Source: Leptolyngbyaceae cyanobacterium C42_A2020_001 (GTDB lineage Bacteria; Cyanobacteriota; Cyanobacteriia; Leptolyngbyales; Leptolyngbyaceae). Taken from it: a DNA stretch of 64,000 nt. Numbering within the stretch: position 1 is the first letter of the stretch; the number at the start of each line of letters is the position of its first letter. Below, piece by piece: positions 35,503 through 45,161 of this stretch. The stretch is taken from positions 1 through 64,000 of the forward strand of contig JACYLN010000115.1 of NCBI GenBank assembly GCA_015272515.1. Direction: 5' to 3'. A program made the position numbers and the translations under genes. A model generated the notes under the pieces. That model saw only the letters and a program-made list of their open reading frames with translations. It was not told where the DNA came from and ran no database searches.

Positions 35503-38500
35503 CTAGGTGTTGAGAAGCCGTTCTCCTCTAAGCATACGCTGAGCTGCGTCTAATAGGGCTTCTTCCAGATAGGGCTTGGTGAAGTAGCCACTAGCTCCTA
35601 AAGAGGCTGCCATCTGCCGATGGCGATCAGCCCCCCGCGAGGTCAACATCGCAATAGGCAACTGCTTGAGGTTGGCATCTTTTTGAATGCGAGACAGAAG
35701 TTCTAATCCATCCATCCGTGGCATTTCAATATCACAGAAGACGATGTCACAAGGTAAGCCCGATCGCAGCTTCTCCCAGGCTTCTTGCCCGTCTCGCGCT
35801 TGCTCAACACGGTAACCCACTTTGTTAAAGGTCATTGACAATAGTTCGCGAACAGTGATGGAGTCGTCCACAATCAAGACCATTGGTTCGGTCTTGCCAG
35901 CAGGAGGTTCTTGCAGCGGAGTTAAGCCGCCTTGATCCCATAGGGAGCCACCAGCATCGCGACGAATCCGGCCCATCGACAGGTCAATCAATTCCAGAAC
36001 ATCAGCGATCGGCATGATCCGACCATCTCCTAGAACCGTTGCACCTGCTACCCCAACTGGTTTGGGTACAGGACCTTCAAGCTGCTTAATTACAATTTCT
36101 TGTTCGCCCAAGACCTGATCAACTTGTAGCGCCAAGAAATTGCCAGCACTTCGGAGCACCACAATTGACATGATGTCATCTTCCTGGTTGCCGCCATACA
36201 CGTTCCCCCGGCTAAGGTGACGATTGTAGCCCAGTAGCTCAGCCAGAGGACGTACAGGCAGGATGGTATCTCTCCAGGCAATGCAAGGTTGACCTTCGGC
36301 GCTGGTTTGAATGCGCTCTTTAGGAACATCGACCATGTCCTCCACCCCATCCATAGGAAAGGCAATTCGGGCGCGATCGCTAATGCAGCAAAGGGCTTTA
36401 GAAATACTTAGAGTCAGCGGTAAGCGAATCGTAAACGTCGTGCCCTTCGCGGGATTGGAATCGGTATTGATGACTCCTCGAATTTCGCTCAGACTGGTGC
36501 GAACCACATCCATCCCCACACCTCGACCAGAAAAATCATCTGCCTGATCTTTGGTGCTAAAGCCTGGATGGAACAGAATGTCGTACACATCCAAACGAGT
36601 CATGACTCGCGCATCTGCTTGAGTAATCAACCCTTTTTCAATCGCCTTCGCTTTTACCCGCTCAACATCAATTCCGGCACCATCATCCGATACAGAGATG
36701 ATAGTTTGGTTCCCCTGGTGGAAGGCGCGAATCGTGATACGTCCAGCCGGTGGTTTGCCCAGAGCGGCACGTACCGACGGTGGCTCAATCCCATGAGTGA
36801 TGGCGTTGTTGACCAGATGGGTCATGGGGTCGTAAAGCTGTTCAAGAATCATCTTGTCGATCAGCGTTTCTCGTCCCTCAATCACCAGTTCTGCTTGCTT
36901 CCCAACTTTCATAGAAATATCTCGAACGGCCCGAGGAAGCCGATCTGCCGTTTGGGCAAAGGGGACCATTCGAGATCGAGTCAGTCCCTCCTGAAGCTGG
37001 GTGGTAACCTGGCGGAACATGCGGGTGACTTGTTCCGTTTCATCTACGATGAACTCAATGTCAGAAGATGACTCACGGACTCGAACAATCAGTTCGATCA
37101 TCTCTTGAGACAGGGAGTGAAATCCGGTGAACCGATCCATTTCTAGCGGATCGTATTCAATCCCGTTGGACTCATCAACTTCAGGTTCGATTACGGTGGT
37201 TTCGCGTGACCCCATCGGCAGGGCACTAACGCGATAGCCCTGCCGACTGGCAAGGAGAGAGCTTTCCAGCAGCGATCGCTCGTACAAGTCTTGCATCCGT
37301 TGCCCAACATCGCTCAACTGCTGCACCTGATACAGCAAATTATCGAGAGACTGCCGAAGGCGTTCTTGGTCTTGCTCCAAACTATTCCGATTGACCACCA
37401 GTTCCCCAACCAGGTTGCTGAGGTTGTCTAGATGTTTCACCGGAACCCGCATCGTTTGTTCGCTGAAGACTCGACCGGGACGGGTAGTGCGCCTACTAGG
37501 AGGAGTTACTCCACGCCCTACCTTAACGGATGGCGATCCGCCCATCTTTTCCTCAGCATCCTTTAGGAGAACATCCAAATCATCAAATTCGGAGTCGTTC
37601 GGAGAACTGGAGGTCACTGCATCCAATGGCTGATCGGTTGTTGGGTCATTATCCAACAGCGCTTCCAGATCCGAAAAGTCGCCTAGGGTGTTAGTTGCGT
37701 CAGACAACTGATCTTCGCCTAAAAGATTCTCTTCATCAATGTCATGAATGGTTGCAGACTCATCGGCAGCGCCAAACTCAGTTGACGCGAGATCAGTGTC
37801 CAGAAGTTCATCTAAAACGTTTAATTCGCTAAAGTCAGATGTCGCGGGTTCGTTGAGTAGAGTGTCAAGTTCAGCAAATTCTTCGTCAGCCGCAAACGAT
37901 TCTTCAAAGACACGGTCTGTGAAAGCAGTTGGCTCAGCTAGCTCGTTTTGCTGTGGTGTTTCGTCAAGCAGCGCATCAAGGTCGCCAAAGTCATCAGTTC
38001 CCAGTAGATCGTCAACTGCAATCTCGTCTACTACAAGATCGTCCACCGCCATTTCGTCTGCTGCGGAACTGTCTGGAATCAGGTCACTGGCACTCAGGTC
38101 ATCCTGAACCAAATTATCCGCAGTTGGCGCGTCTGCTGTCAGGTCTAAAGTATTACTGATCACTTCCTCTTCTGGTTCTGAAGTTGGAGGAAGTTCTGCT
38201 GCAAACAGGGAATCGTCGCTTAATAAGTCATCCAATTCGGTGGATGGCGTTTCAGCGGCGGAGTCTTGGTGCAGCAGATCATCTAAATCGAATGACGTGC
38301 TCTCAAATGGTTCACTTTCAGGTGATTCCAGTTCAAACGAATCGCTGCCAAAGAGGTTTTCTGAAAAGGTGATTTCCTCGCCCATCGCAGGTGAATCGTT
38401 GCCAATCCCTAGCAGGTCATCAATGTCTGACAGTTCTTCCTGCGAGATGAGATTTGTATTGTCGCTAAGGGAGTTGGTGGAATTTGTTGATGCGGTATCG

Positions 38501-41127
38501 AAGTTGAAAATATCCTCATCTAAAAGGTCAGCAAGATCGTCACTGACTTCTGTACTTGATTCAGTTGAGGTTAGATTTTCAATCTCGCTAAGCTCGTGAC
38601 CCCAAAGGGTTTCCTCATCTAAATTGGAAGCCTCTAGGTTAAGTCCAGGCTGTTCTGCTACGTCTAATCCCAAGTCATTGTTAAACAATGCTGAGTCAAA
38701 CGGTTCTGAAGAATCTAAGCCCGCATCGATCGCCTCTCCAAGATCGATCTGGTCCGTTTCCTCAAACTCAAGCAGGTCCAGGGATGGAGTGCTTTCGCTC
38801 TCAAACAGTCCACTGAAGGCGAAGTCTTCCTCACTATCGCTGGTTGTCTCTGTTGGCAGGGATGATTCTCCAGGAGGGAGGTCACTGAAATCGAGAGAGT
38901 CAGCAGGTAATTCATCAAAACCCAAATCTGCCAGGTCAAGATTTTCTAATGCAGCCAAATCAGCATCGCTTGAGAATTCGGGAATTTCTAGATCACTAGA
39001 AGGAGATGGGGCGGCAGTCAATTGCTCTGTGTTTTCATCGGCCCACGGATCAGGAATGTTTTCAGAGGGAGTCGTTGGAATCGAGTCTGTTGCATCGACA
39101 GGCGGCAGTTCAGTCGCATCTAGAGCGGTAGAAATTTCGTCGAACAGAGCAGATTCTATGCTGGCATTGACTTCTGAGTCAGCAGAACTGGACTGATTGT
39201 TTAACGCGAGTAAATCTTCCAGTGCATCATCTGAAGCATCCCCGCTCAAAAACTCTAAGCCTTCTGGTTCATCTACTGGCTCGATGGTTGGGAAATCTCC
39301 AAAATCAAGATCAAGGCTGGCGGCTTCGCCTGAAGCGGTGTCCTCCAGGTTGAGATCGTCAAAGGTAAGTGCATCCGTAGCGGGTTCTTCTGGGACGGAA
39401 TCTGCCACATCTACACTGTCGAGATTGAGGCTATCTAGACTGGTTTCGGTGCTGTTAAAGGTACTTTCGCTCCAGGGGTCGGGAATGGCTGAATCTAGAG
39501 GCGATTCTTGCGCTTGAGCAGATCCCAAATCGCCATCGTTGAGTCCATCGAACAAATCTCCCAGATCATCCAAGGCTCCTTCTAGCTCAATGCCTTTTGA
39601 ACCACGCTTGGGGGCAATATTGGAATCGCGTGTGTCAAGCTCGTCTAGATTAAGGTCATCTGTACCCATCGCAAAGCCTGGTAGCTCTTCTGCGATCGCG
39701 TCTAAGTCTAGATCTGCATTGCCAGTGCTCAACGAACTGGAGTCTGATATTTCTAATAAATCCTCGAAATCATCCAATCCCAGATCTGTTGGATCTGTAC
39801 TAGCGCCAGCAGAGGCTACTTCAGAAGTATCATCCTCAAGCAGATCATCTCCAAACAGGTCGTTCAGGTCGTCAGATTCACCAAATCCTGTGGTTGGTGT
39901 TTGAGGAGAGGATTCTTCAAACAAGAGATCAGAGAAGTCGCTACTATCATCCAGATTGTCTAAACTTGCGTCTGTTATGAGCAAGTCTGAACCTTCTCCA
40001 ATCACTTCTTCCTGCTGCCAGGTTAGCCCTAAATCTGGAAGTTCACCCTCAAACAAATCGGCGAGTGAATTGAGTTCTGCGGTTCCTACTTCGGGACCTT
40101 GATGAACTTCCAAATCTTCTATGGTCAGTGGGCTATCAAATTCACTGCCCAGATTCAAGTCGGTAGAAGCGGCTGCCAGTTCCTCAAAGACTAATTCATC
40201 GGATGGGGTTGACTCATAAAGCAGGCTACCTTCACCAATGTCTGCCAGGAGATCGGCAAAGTCGTCTTGAATCATGGTTTCGGCAGAAGGTACTGCGATC
40301 GGAACTAACGCTTGCAGTTGATCACAGGGGGAAATTTCGGCTGCACGTCCTGCCAGGATTAGTTCTTGGCCCAGTTTGATGTCTTTAATGACGATTGGAG
40401 CCAGAATGCGGTAGGAGTTATCGGAGTGGGCGATCGCGCGTCGTGCGGTTTCAACTAAATGACACCAGGTTGTCAGTCCATATTGCTCACCAACACTGCC
40501 CAAGCTGCGACAAAGTTCCTGGAGTTGCTGTCGTGTAATTGGGTCGGTTTCAGGTTGCTTAAAGAGCTGCAACATATCTCGCAGTCGCACTGGAACATCG
40601 TTCCTGAAGATTTGCTGTAAAGCCTCGTCTACCGCAATGGTATCGGGTTCATCATCCAGATTGAAACTTGAAGTGACTGGAATGGAAAGTTGCGGAAGTC
40701 CTGCTGTACCTGCTAATTGATTGAGATGCTGCTCTAACTCCTCGAAGGTTGGTTCAACGCCAGTAAGAATGGTGTTGGCGGCATCTTCAGTTAACCCAAA
40801 CGGACCTTGCAACTGCCCTAACAGTTCTTGCAAGGCATCAAAGGCGCGGAGAAACAGGTTTTCTAGCTTCTGGTCAATTCTGACAGGAGTTTCTTTGAGA
40901 ATTTTAAAGAAATCTTCCAGGCGATGAGAGACTTGCTGAATGCTGTTCAACCCCAACATAGCAGCCCCACCTTTCACTGAGTGAGCTGCTCGAAATACCT
41001 CGTTCACCATCTCCGGATCTTCAATGGTGCTTTGGAGGTTTAGCAAGCCCTGCTCAATCGTATTGAGGTGGTCTTTTGCCTCCTCAATGAAATAGCCCAT
41101 GATTCGCTGCTGTTGATCAGGCTGCAT
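35503..41127 (-). CDS. hmpE: CheA-type hybrid histidine kinase (HmpE/PilL-like)
   Basis: 1874 residues. An Hpt domain opens the protein (phospho-acceptor His49 in AAHSVKGGAAML), followed by a linker of about 900 residues (about 285-1190) very rich in Asp, Glu, Ser and Leu. Then come the dimerisation helices, HATPase domain (LVNNAITHGIE, DDGAGID, GRGVGMDVV), a CheW-like domain, and a C-terminal receiver (about 1748-1874; phospho-acceptor Asp in DIVFCDIEMPRMDG, LTS and TKP). It autophosphorylates under MCP/CheW control and passes phosphate to CheY-type partners to direct type IV pilus motility. AGGAG precedes ATG 41127; the gene starts 31 nt after the MCP gene. Confidence 0.92.
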   Translation of the reverse strand: MQPDQQQRIMGYFIEEAKDHLNTIEQGLLNLQSTIEDPEMVNEVFRAAHSVKGGAAMLGLNSIQQVSHRLEDFFKILKETPVRIDQKLENLFLRAFDALQELLGQLQGPFGLTEDAANTILTGVEPTFEELEQHLNQLAGTAGLPQLSIPVTSSFNLDDEPDTIAVDEALQQIFRNDVPVRLRDMLQLFKQPETDPITRQQLQELCRSLGSVGEQYGLTTWCHLVETARRAIAHSDNSYRILAPIVIKDIKLGQELILAGRAAEISPCDQLQALVPIAVPSAETMIQDDFADLLADIGEGSLLYESTPSDELVFEELAAASTDLNLGSEFDSPLTIEDLEVHQGPEVGTAELNSLADLFEGELPDLGLTWQQEEVIGEGSDLLITDASLDNLDDSSDFSDLLFEESSPQTPTTGFGESDDLNDLFGDDLLEDDTSEVASAGASTDPTDLGLDDFEDLLEISDSSSLSTGNADLDLDAIAEELPGFAMGTDDLNLDELDTRDSNIAPKRGSKGIELEGALDDLGDLFDGLNDGDLGSAQAQESPLDSAIPDPWSESTFNSTETSLDSLNLDSVDVADSVPEEPATDALTFDDLNLEDTASGEAASLDLDFGDFPTIEPVDEPEGLEFLSGDASDDALEDLLALNNQSSSADSEVNASIESALFDEISTALDATELPPVDATDSIPTTPSENIPDPWADENTEQLTAAPSPSSDLEIPEFSSDADLAALENLDLADLGFDELPADSLDFSDLPPGESSLPTETTSDSEEDFAFSGLFESESTPSLDLLEFEETDQIDLGEAIDAGLDSSEPFDSALFNNDLGLDVAEQPGLNLEASNLDEETLWGHELSEIENLTSTESSTEVSDDLADLLDEDIFNFDTASTNSTNSLSDNTNLISQEELSDIDDLLGIGNDSPAMGEEITFSENLFGSDSFELESPESEPFESTSFDLDDLLHQDSAAETPSTELDDLLSDDSLFAAELPPTSEPEEEVISNTLDLTADAPTADNLVQDDLSASDLIPDSSAADEMAVDDLVVDEIAVDDLLGTDDFGDLDALLDETPQQNELAEPTAFTDRVFEESFAADEEFAELDTLLNEPATSDFSELNVLDELLDTDLASTEFGAADESATIHDIDEENLLGEDQLSDATNTLGDFSDLEALLDNDPTTDQPLDAVTSSSPNDSEFDDLDVLLKDAEEKMGGSPSVKVGRGVTPPSRRTTRPGRVFSEQTMRVPVKHLDNLSNLVGELVVNRNSLEQDQERLRQSLDNLLYQVQQLSDVGQRMQDLYERSLLESSLLASRQGYRVSALPMGSRETTVIEPEVDESNGIEYDPLEMDRFTGFHSLSQEMIELIVRVRESSSDIEFIVDETEQVTRMFRQVTTQLQEGLTRSRMVPFAQTADRLPRAVRDISMKVGKQAELVIEGRETLIDKMILEQLYDPMTHLVNNAITHGIEPPSVRAALGKPPAGRITIRAFHQGNQTIISVSDDGAGIDVERVKAKAIEKGLITQADARVMTRLDVYDILFHPGFSTKDQADDFSGRGVGMDVVRTSLSEIRGVINTDSNPAKGTTFTIRLPLTLSISKALCCISDRARIAFPMDGVEDMVDVPKERIQTSAEGQPCIAWRDTILPVRPLAELLGYNRHLSRGNVYGGNQEDDIMSIVVLRSAGNFLALQVDQVLGEQEIVIKQLEGPVPKPVGVAGATVLGDGRIMPIADVLELIDLSMGRIRRDAGGSLWDQGGLTPLQEPPAGKTEPMVLIVDDSITVRELLSMTFNKVGYRVEQARDGQEAWEKLRSGLPCDIVFCDIEMPRMDGLELLSRIQKDANLKQLPIAMLTSRGADRHRQMAASLGASGYFTKPYLEEALLDAAQRMLRGERLLNT
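37545..40275 (-). other. Region coding the acidic linker of CheA, with recurring DLL-type motifs
   Basis: Codons of about residues 285-1190 of the CheA hybrid. The protein sequence is low-complexity and strongly acidic. About 19 short motifs of the form hydrophobic-x-D/A/E-LL recur every 30-60 residues, for example FADLLAD, FSDLLFE, LNDLFGDD, FEDLLEIS, LEDLLALN, LADLLDED, IDDLLGIG, LDDLLHQD, VDDLLGTD, LDALLDET, LDELLDTD and LEALLDND. The spacer sequences between them are not repeated. This looks like a disordered chain with multivalent docking points. Confidence 0.7.
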
Positions 41128-41158
41128 GGCGGAACTCCTATTGTTGCCAACAATTCCC

Positions 41159-44005
41159 CTACTTTCGTTCGACCGTTTCTACACGGAACCGCTCCACTGA
41201 CGTTAACAAATCTCGCGCCACACCGACCAGGTTTTGCAGAGAAGCCGACACTCTTTGCGCTTCCTGAGAGGTTTCTTGGGCAGTTAACTCAACTGATTGC
41301 ATGACCTGAGCGACGGCGCGAGAAGTCTCAGTTTGTTCTACAGTGTCAGAGGTGATTGAACGGACTAGCACGTCGATGCGGTTGGATACTTGGATAATAT
41401 CTTCAAGCGATCGCTTCGCTTGTTCTGCCAGTTTGGTTCCTTCAATTACCTGTTGGGTTCCTTCTTCCATCGCTGTCATTACAGATCCCGTTTCACTTTG
41501 AATCTGTAACACGATTTGCTCAATTTCCTTCGATGCTTTGGCGGCTCGGTCTGCCAACTGCCGCACTTCATCTGCTACGATAGCAAATCCCCGACCTGCC
41601 TCACCCGCCCGTGCTGCCTCAATACTAGCGTTGAGAGCGAGCAAATTGGTACGAGACGCAATTTGGGAAATTAACGCCACAATCTTGGAAATTTCTTGAG
41701 ACGATTCGGCCAACCGCTTCACCTTGCGAGTGGTTTCTGCCACCGTTTCCCGAATTTGCAGAATCCCGGCAACCGTTCGTTCCACCGCTTCGCCTCCTTT
41801 CAACGCGGTTGCCGATGCAGAACGAGCTACCTCTTCGGCTTCTCGAGCGCTTTCTGCCACCCGTTGAATCGATTCAGTCATCACCTGTACCGAATTCAAG
41901 GTAACTGCCAATTCTTCGGCTTGCCGCAAAGCATCAGACGACAAGCTGCGAGCAAACATTTCGTTGTCGGTAGAACTCTTGGTTACCTGCCGGGTCGCAG
42001 TTTTCACCTGTTGCACAATCTCACGCAGGTTTTGAATGGTGAGGTTGAAGGAGTCGGCAACGGCACCCAATACATCTGCTGTGACTTCTGCCTGAACGGT
42101 GAGGTCGCCTCTGGCTGCACCTTCTACGTCATCCAGTAAGCGAATTACCTGGCGCTGCAAGTCTTCTTTCGCCTGTTCTTGTTCTTCTGCCTTGCGTTGC
42201 GCTTCGCTGGTAGTGGTCAGGATGACGCGTGCCATCTGGTTGAACCCGGTGGCAAGCTGCCCAAATTCATCCTCCGAGTAAACGGTTGCCCGTGCGTTCA
42301 GATTGCCTTGACAAACCGAGTTGAACTGGCTCTGTAAGTCATCGGTTGAACGCTTAATCTGTTTGGCGGCAAGTTGACCAACTGCGAAGGCGGCTCCACC
42401 ACCAACAATGCCGCTGGCTAAAGCCGACATCCAGCCCGTGTTGCGTAGTTGATTGACCAGAGCGGGATTGTCTTGGGATGCTCCGGAGGCAATCACTAGG
42501 TTCACTCCTGCCACTGCGATCGCCGAGCAAATGCCTGCGGCCAGGGATGCAATCATCGCTTTCGTTGCGATCGGGGCATTTTCTAGCGGCGCTAAAAAAC
42601 CTTGCTCAACCGTGGCGGTTGGTTCTAGTGCACTGGCATCCAGGTTGGTAAAAGCTGGTACCTGGTCGGCGGTGCTAGAAAGGCTAAACACTTCATCGTC
42701 GCGGATGATGGAGCGATCTGGGCTAAAGTCCAGACTGGTTTCAGCTGAATCTTGCGGAGTGGTGACCGTCCCCGGCATCCCAAAATCTGCCCCAACAGCG
42801 GGACGAGTGAACCCCGCAGAGTTCTCAGATAGGTCAAAATCGGACAGATTGCCTAAATCATCAAACTCATCAAACTCATCTAAGAAATCGACATTGCTTT
42901 GCCCGGCGCTGGGTTCAGCATCCGAGAAGGAGTCGGCAAAAGCGTTATCGGTGTGATTAAAGCCAAAGCGATCGGCATTCGCGGCTTCCTCGTAGGGAGA
43001 GTCAAAACTCTGGTCAGGTTCACCATACAGATTGGTGCTACCCATGAATAAGGTTTCATCTTCCCCGGTTTGATGTGCGGTGATGCTACCTCGAATCCCG
43101 CTGGGTGTCTCTGGTGGAAAGTCGTTAAGGGCACTTGCGTCTTGAGCTAAAGACTGGGAGGGTGTTTCGTCAGGCAGATCCAGCGGTGCAAAAGGTTCGT
43201 CAAATGCTTCCAGTCCGGATGAAAAATCGCTTGCTCCGACTCCATAATCTTCGGTCGGGGTGGCGGTGACTGGTGCGAATGGATCTGCGGCGGATGCTGG
43301 AAACGGCTCGTTCTCAGCAAAGTTAAGATTGGGGTCGGCTGTGCCGAAGGGATCAGAGAATGCGCCGAGGTCATCTGAGGTGCCGAGGTTTTCCTCGGTG
43401 TAGCTGCCTTCTCCAAAGGGGTTTGAGAAAGCCTGATCAACGGGCGGTGGTGAGGTTGCGAAGTTAAATTCGCTATTGTCCAGGTCACCAAAGTCTACTT
43501 CGTCTAAACTTTCGCCAGCATTGTCCCAGGTTGAAGCGGCAGGGGTGCCAAATGCTGGATCGACAGACTCATCGAAGGTTTGATTGGCAAATGCTTGGTC
43601 GTCGAAAGCTGGCTCATCAAACGTTTGATTGGCAAATGCCTGGTCATCAAAGGTTTGATCATCAAAAACATCAAATGTGGCATTCTCGGCGGCGGCGAAA
43701 TCACCATTTGCAGATTGGTCAAACCCGTTTGAACTTTCTTGAATATGCTGTAGCCCCTGATGAGCATAATTCGTAAATTCAGGGTCATTTGTTAAACCCA
43801 AGACTGCCTCGTACTGCTCACGGGCAACGGCATATTGTTGCAAGCCGTAACAATAGATGTGTCCTCGCAGCAGGCTAGCACTGGGATCACTGGGGAATTC
43901 TTTCACCAAGCGATCGACAATTTCAGCGGCTTCCTCATAGCTGCCTTTCATGTAGGCAAGCTGTGCCTGCTGATAATCTTGTGCGTACTCAGTACCTGAT
44001 GCCAT
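41159..44005 (-). CDS. hmpD: Methyl-accepting chemotaxis protein with N-terminal TPR (HmpD/PilJ-like)
   Basis: 948 residues. N-terminus: TPR-like repeats (about 8-80), then a long acidic low-complexity region containing tandem [10 protein letters not shown]-type repeats (about 111-151). Two hydrophobic helices (about 470-500 and 515-540) are separated by only about 16 residues, so there is no periplasmic sensor domain. Two HAMP-like segments follow, then the MCP signalling hairpin with [20 protein letters not shown]. It would gather a cytoplasmic or membrane signal and control the CheA next door. GAGAAGG precedes ATG 44005. It belongs to the hmp/pil operon. Confidence 0.9.
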   Translation of the reverse strand: MASGTEYAQDYQQAQLAYMKGSYEEAAEIVDRLVKEFPSDPSASLLRGHIYCYGLQQYAVAREQYEAVLGLTNDPEFTNYAHQGLQHIQESSNGFDQSANGDFAAAENATFDVFDDQTFDDQAFANQTFDEPAFDDQAFANQTFDESVDPAFGTPAASTWDNAGESLDEVDFGDLDNSEFNFATSPPPVDQAFSNPFGEGSYTEENLGTSDDLGAFSDPFGTADPNLNFAENEPFPASAADPFAPVTATPTEDYGVGASDFSSGLEAFDEPFAPLDLPDETPSQSLAQDASALNDFPPETPSGIRGSITAHQTGEDETLFMGSTNLYGEPDQSFDSPYEEAANADRFGFNHTDNAFADSFSDAEPSAGQSNVDFLDEFDEFDDLGNLSDFDLSENSAGFTRPAVGADFGMPGTVTTPQDSAETSLDFSPDRSIIRDDEVFSLSSTADQVPAFTNLDASALEPTATVEQGFLAPLENAPIATKAMIASLAAGICSAIAVAGVNLVIASGASQDNPALVNQLRNTGWMSALASGIVGGGAAFAVGQLAAKQIKRSTDDLQSQFNSVCQGNLNARATVYSEDEFGQLATGFNQMARVILTTTSEAQRKAEEQEQAKEDLQRQVIRLLDDVEGAARGDLTVQAEVTADVLGAVADSFNLTIQNLREIVQQVKTATRQVTKSSTDNEMFARSLSSDALRQAEELAVTLNSVQVMTESIQRVAESAREAEEVARSASATALKGGEAVERTVAGILQIRETVAETTRKVKRLAESSQEISKIVALISQIASRTNLLALNASIEAARAGEAGRGFAIVADEVRQLADRAAKASKEIEQIVLQIQSETGSVMTAMEEGTQQVIEGTKLAEQAKRSLEDIIQVSNRIDVLVRSITSDTVEQTETSRAVAQVMQSVELTAQETSQEAQRVSASLQNLVGVARDLLTSVERFRVETVERK
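43569..43658 (-). repeat. 45-bp tandem repeat inside the MCP gene
   Basis: Two adjacent 45-bp units (43569-43613 and 43614-43658) share most of their bases, including the GTTTGATTGGCAAATGC stretch, and encode two copies of the protein repeat containing FDDQAFANQ. The period is a multiple of three, so the frame is kept. Copy number may vary between strains. Confidence 0.7.
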
Positions 44006-44160
44006 TTGCCTTCTCCCAATTGATTGTTGAGTACGGTAACTTTGGCTGCCTGAAAACTCTACTAACTGCCGTGGGAATAGCCTCTATCGTAGCCCCGATT
44101 CCTAAGACCAACTCTCCTATTTTGGTATCTATCTTCAAGCTTGCCATCTTTCCTGTCTCC

Positions 44161-44691
44161 CTATGCTGCCCATCGAGCCGATCGCAAAATCGCAACCTGG
44201 TCTAACAAGTGGAGATATTTATTGGACTGTTCATCCAGTATCCACTCACCCCGAAGAAAAGGAGCCACGCTATCTGGAACATTGGTTGGCATTTGCACTT
44301 CATCCAGGTCAAGCCATTCCATTCCCACAATGCGATCCACTGCCAACCCCAGCATGATGTCTTGATCTTCGACCGCAATGACAGAAACTTCGGGCTTGTC
44401 GGTGTTCAGTGGAGTTGGGTCTCCCAAGAATTGCCCCAAGTCTGCAACCCACACTACTCGACCACGCACATTCAGCGTACCCAAAAGCAACGGAGAAACA
44501 TTCGGGATTGGGGTGATTCGGTCTGGTGGGGGTGAGAGCACTTCTTTGATGCCAGTCGCAGGCAGGGCAAATTCATTTCCGGAGGTAACGTAAAAGCGCA
44601 AATGCAGCTCACCTTCAGGACTTTCAAGTTCTTGAAATTCTGGAGCTTGATCCTGCCCTCTACCCGTTAAAAAATCAGGATTTCCTACCAT
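44161..44691 (-). CDS. hmpC: CheW-type chemotaxis coupling protein
   Basis: 176 residues, a CheW domain (about 25-170) with LRFYVTSGNEFALPATGIKEVL at the start and GTLNVRGRVVWVADLG in the centre. It links the MCP to the CheA kinase in the signalling array at the inner membrane. It begins 11 nt after the CheY gene and 155 bp separate it from the MCP gene. Equivalent to HmpC of Nostoc and PilI of Synechocystis, judged by gene order. Confidence 0.9.
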   Translation of the reverse strand: MVGNPDFLTGRGQDQAPEFQELESPEGELHLRFYVTSGNEFALPATGIKEVLSPPPDRITPIPNVSPLLLGTLNVRGRVVWVADLGQFLGDPTPLNTDKPEVSVIAVEDQDIMLGLAVDRIVGMEWLDLDEVQMPTNVPDSVAPFLRGEWILDEQSNKYLHLLDQVAILRSARWAA

Positions 44692-44702
44692 CCGAGAATC
44701 AC

Positions 44703-45068
44703 CTACCCTCTCAATAGCTGTTTAACGGTTCCCACCAATTCGGTGGGTTGAAACGGTTTTGCAATGTACGCATCGGCTCCTTGTTTCATTCCCCAGTAGC
44801 GGTCAAATTCTTCACCTTTTGAGGAACACATAACAACGGGAACACTCTGGGTTTTGGGGTCTGCTTTCAAGCGCCGACAAACTTCGTAACCGTTCATGCG
44901 TGGCATCACAATATCTAACACCACCAGGTCAGGGCGGCTACCTTGAATTTGTTCCAGCGCTTCTACCCCGTCGCTTGCCACGGTGACATCAAGACCGCTT
45001 CCCTTCAAAAGGTCTTTGATCATTTCCCGTTGGGTGACACTGTCTTCCACAACCAGAACTGTACTCAT
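44703..45068 (-). CDS. hmpB: CheY-like response regulator (HmpB/PilH-like)
   Basis: 121-residue stand-alone receiver domain: acidic pair in VVEDS, phospho-acceptor Asp in LVVLDIVMPRMNGYEVCRR, Ser/Thr in VMCSSKG, and Lys in AKPF. No output domain, so it probably acts by binding motor or regulatory proteins, as CheY does. It is the second gene of the operon, after the PatA-like regulator (93-bp gap) and just before cheW. Confidence 0.92.
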   Translation of the reverse strand: MSTVLVVEDSVTQREMIKDLLKGSGLDVTVASDGVEALEQIQGSRPDLVVLDIVMPRMNGYEVCRRLKADPKTQSVPVVMCSSKGEEFDRYWGMKQGADAYIAKPFQPTELVGTVKQLLRG

Positions 45069-45161
45069 ACTTTGCTACCTGCTTGCCGCCTTAACTCTCT
45101 AGTGCGGAGGAACCCAACACCGTTCACCATGAACTGCTAATAACTAAAGTACCCCTAATTC

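Noticed and set aside
37391-39904. Long open frames on the plus strand opposite the CheA linker, rich in Ser and Arg
   Set aside because: They are the antisense image of Asp/Glu/Ser-rich codons of the linker; composition is an artefact and no start signals exist.
43569-43658. Regular 45-bp repeats suggesting a CRISPR-like array
   Set aside because: They lie in frame inside the MCP gene, encode repeated peptide units, are only two adjacent copies and have no unique spacers.
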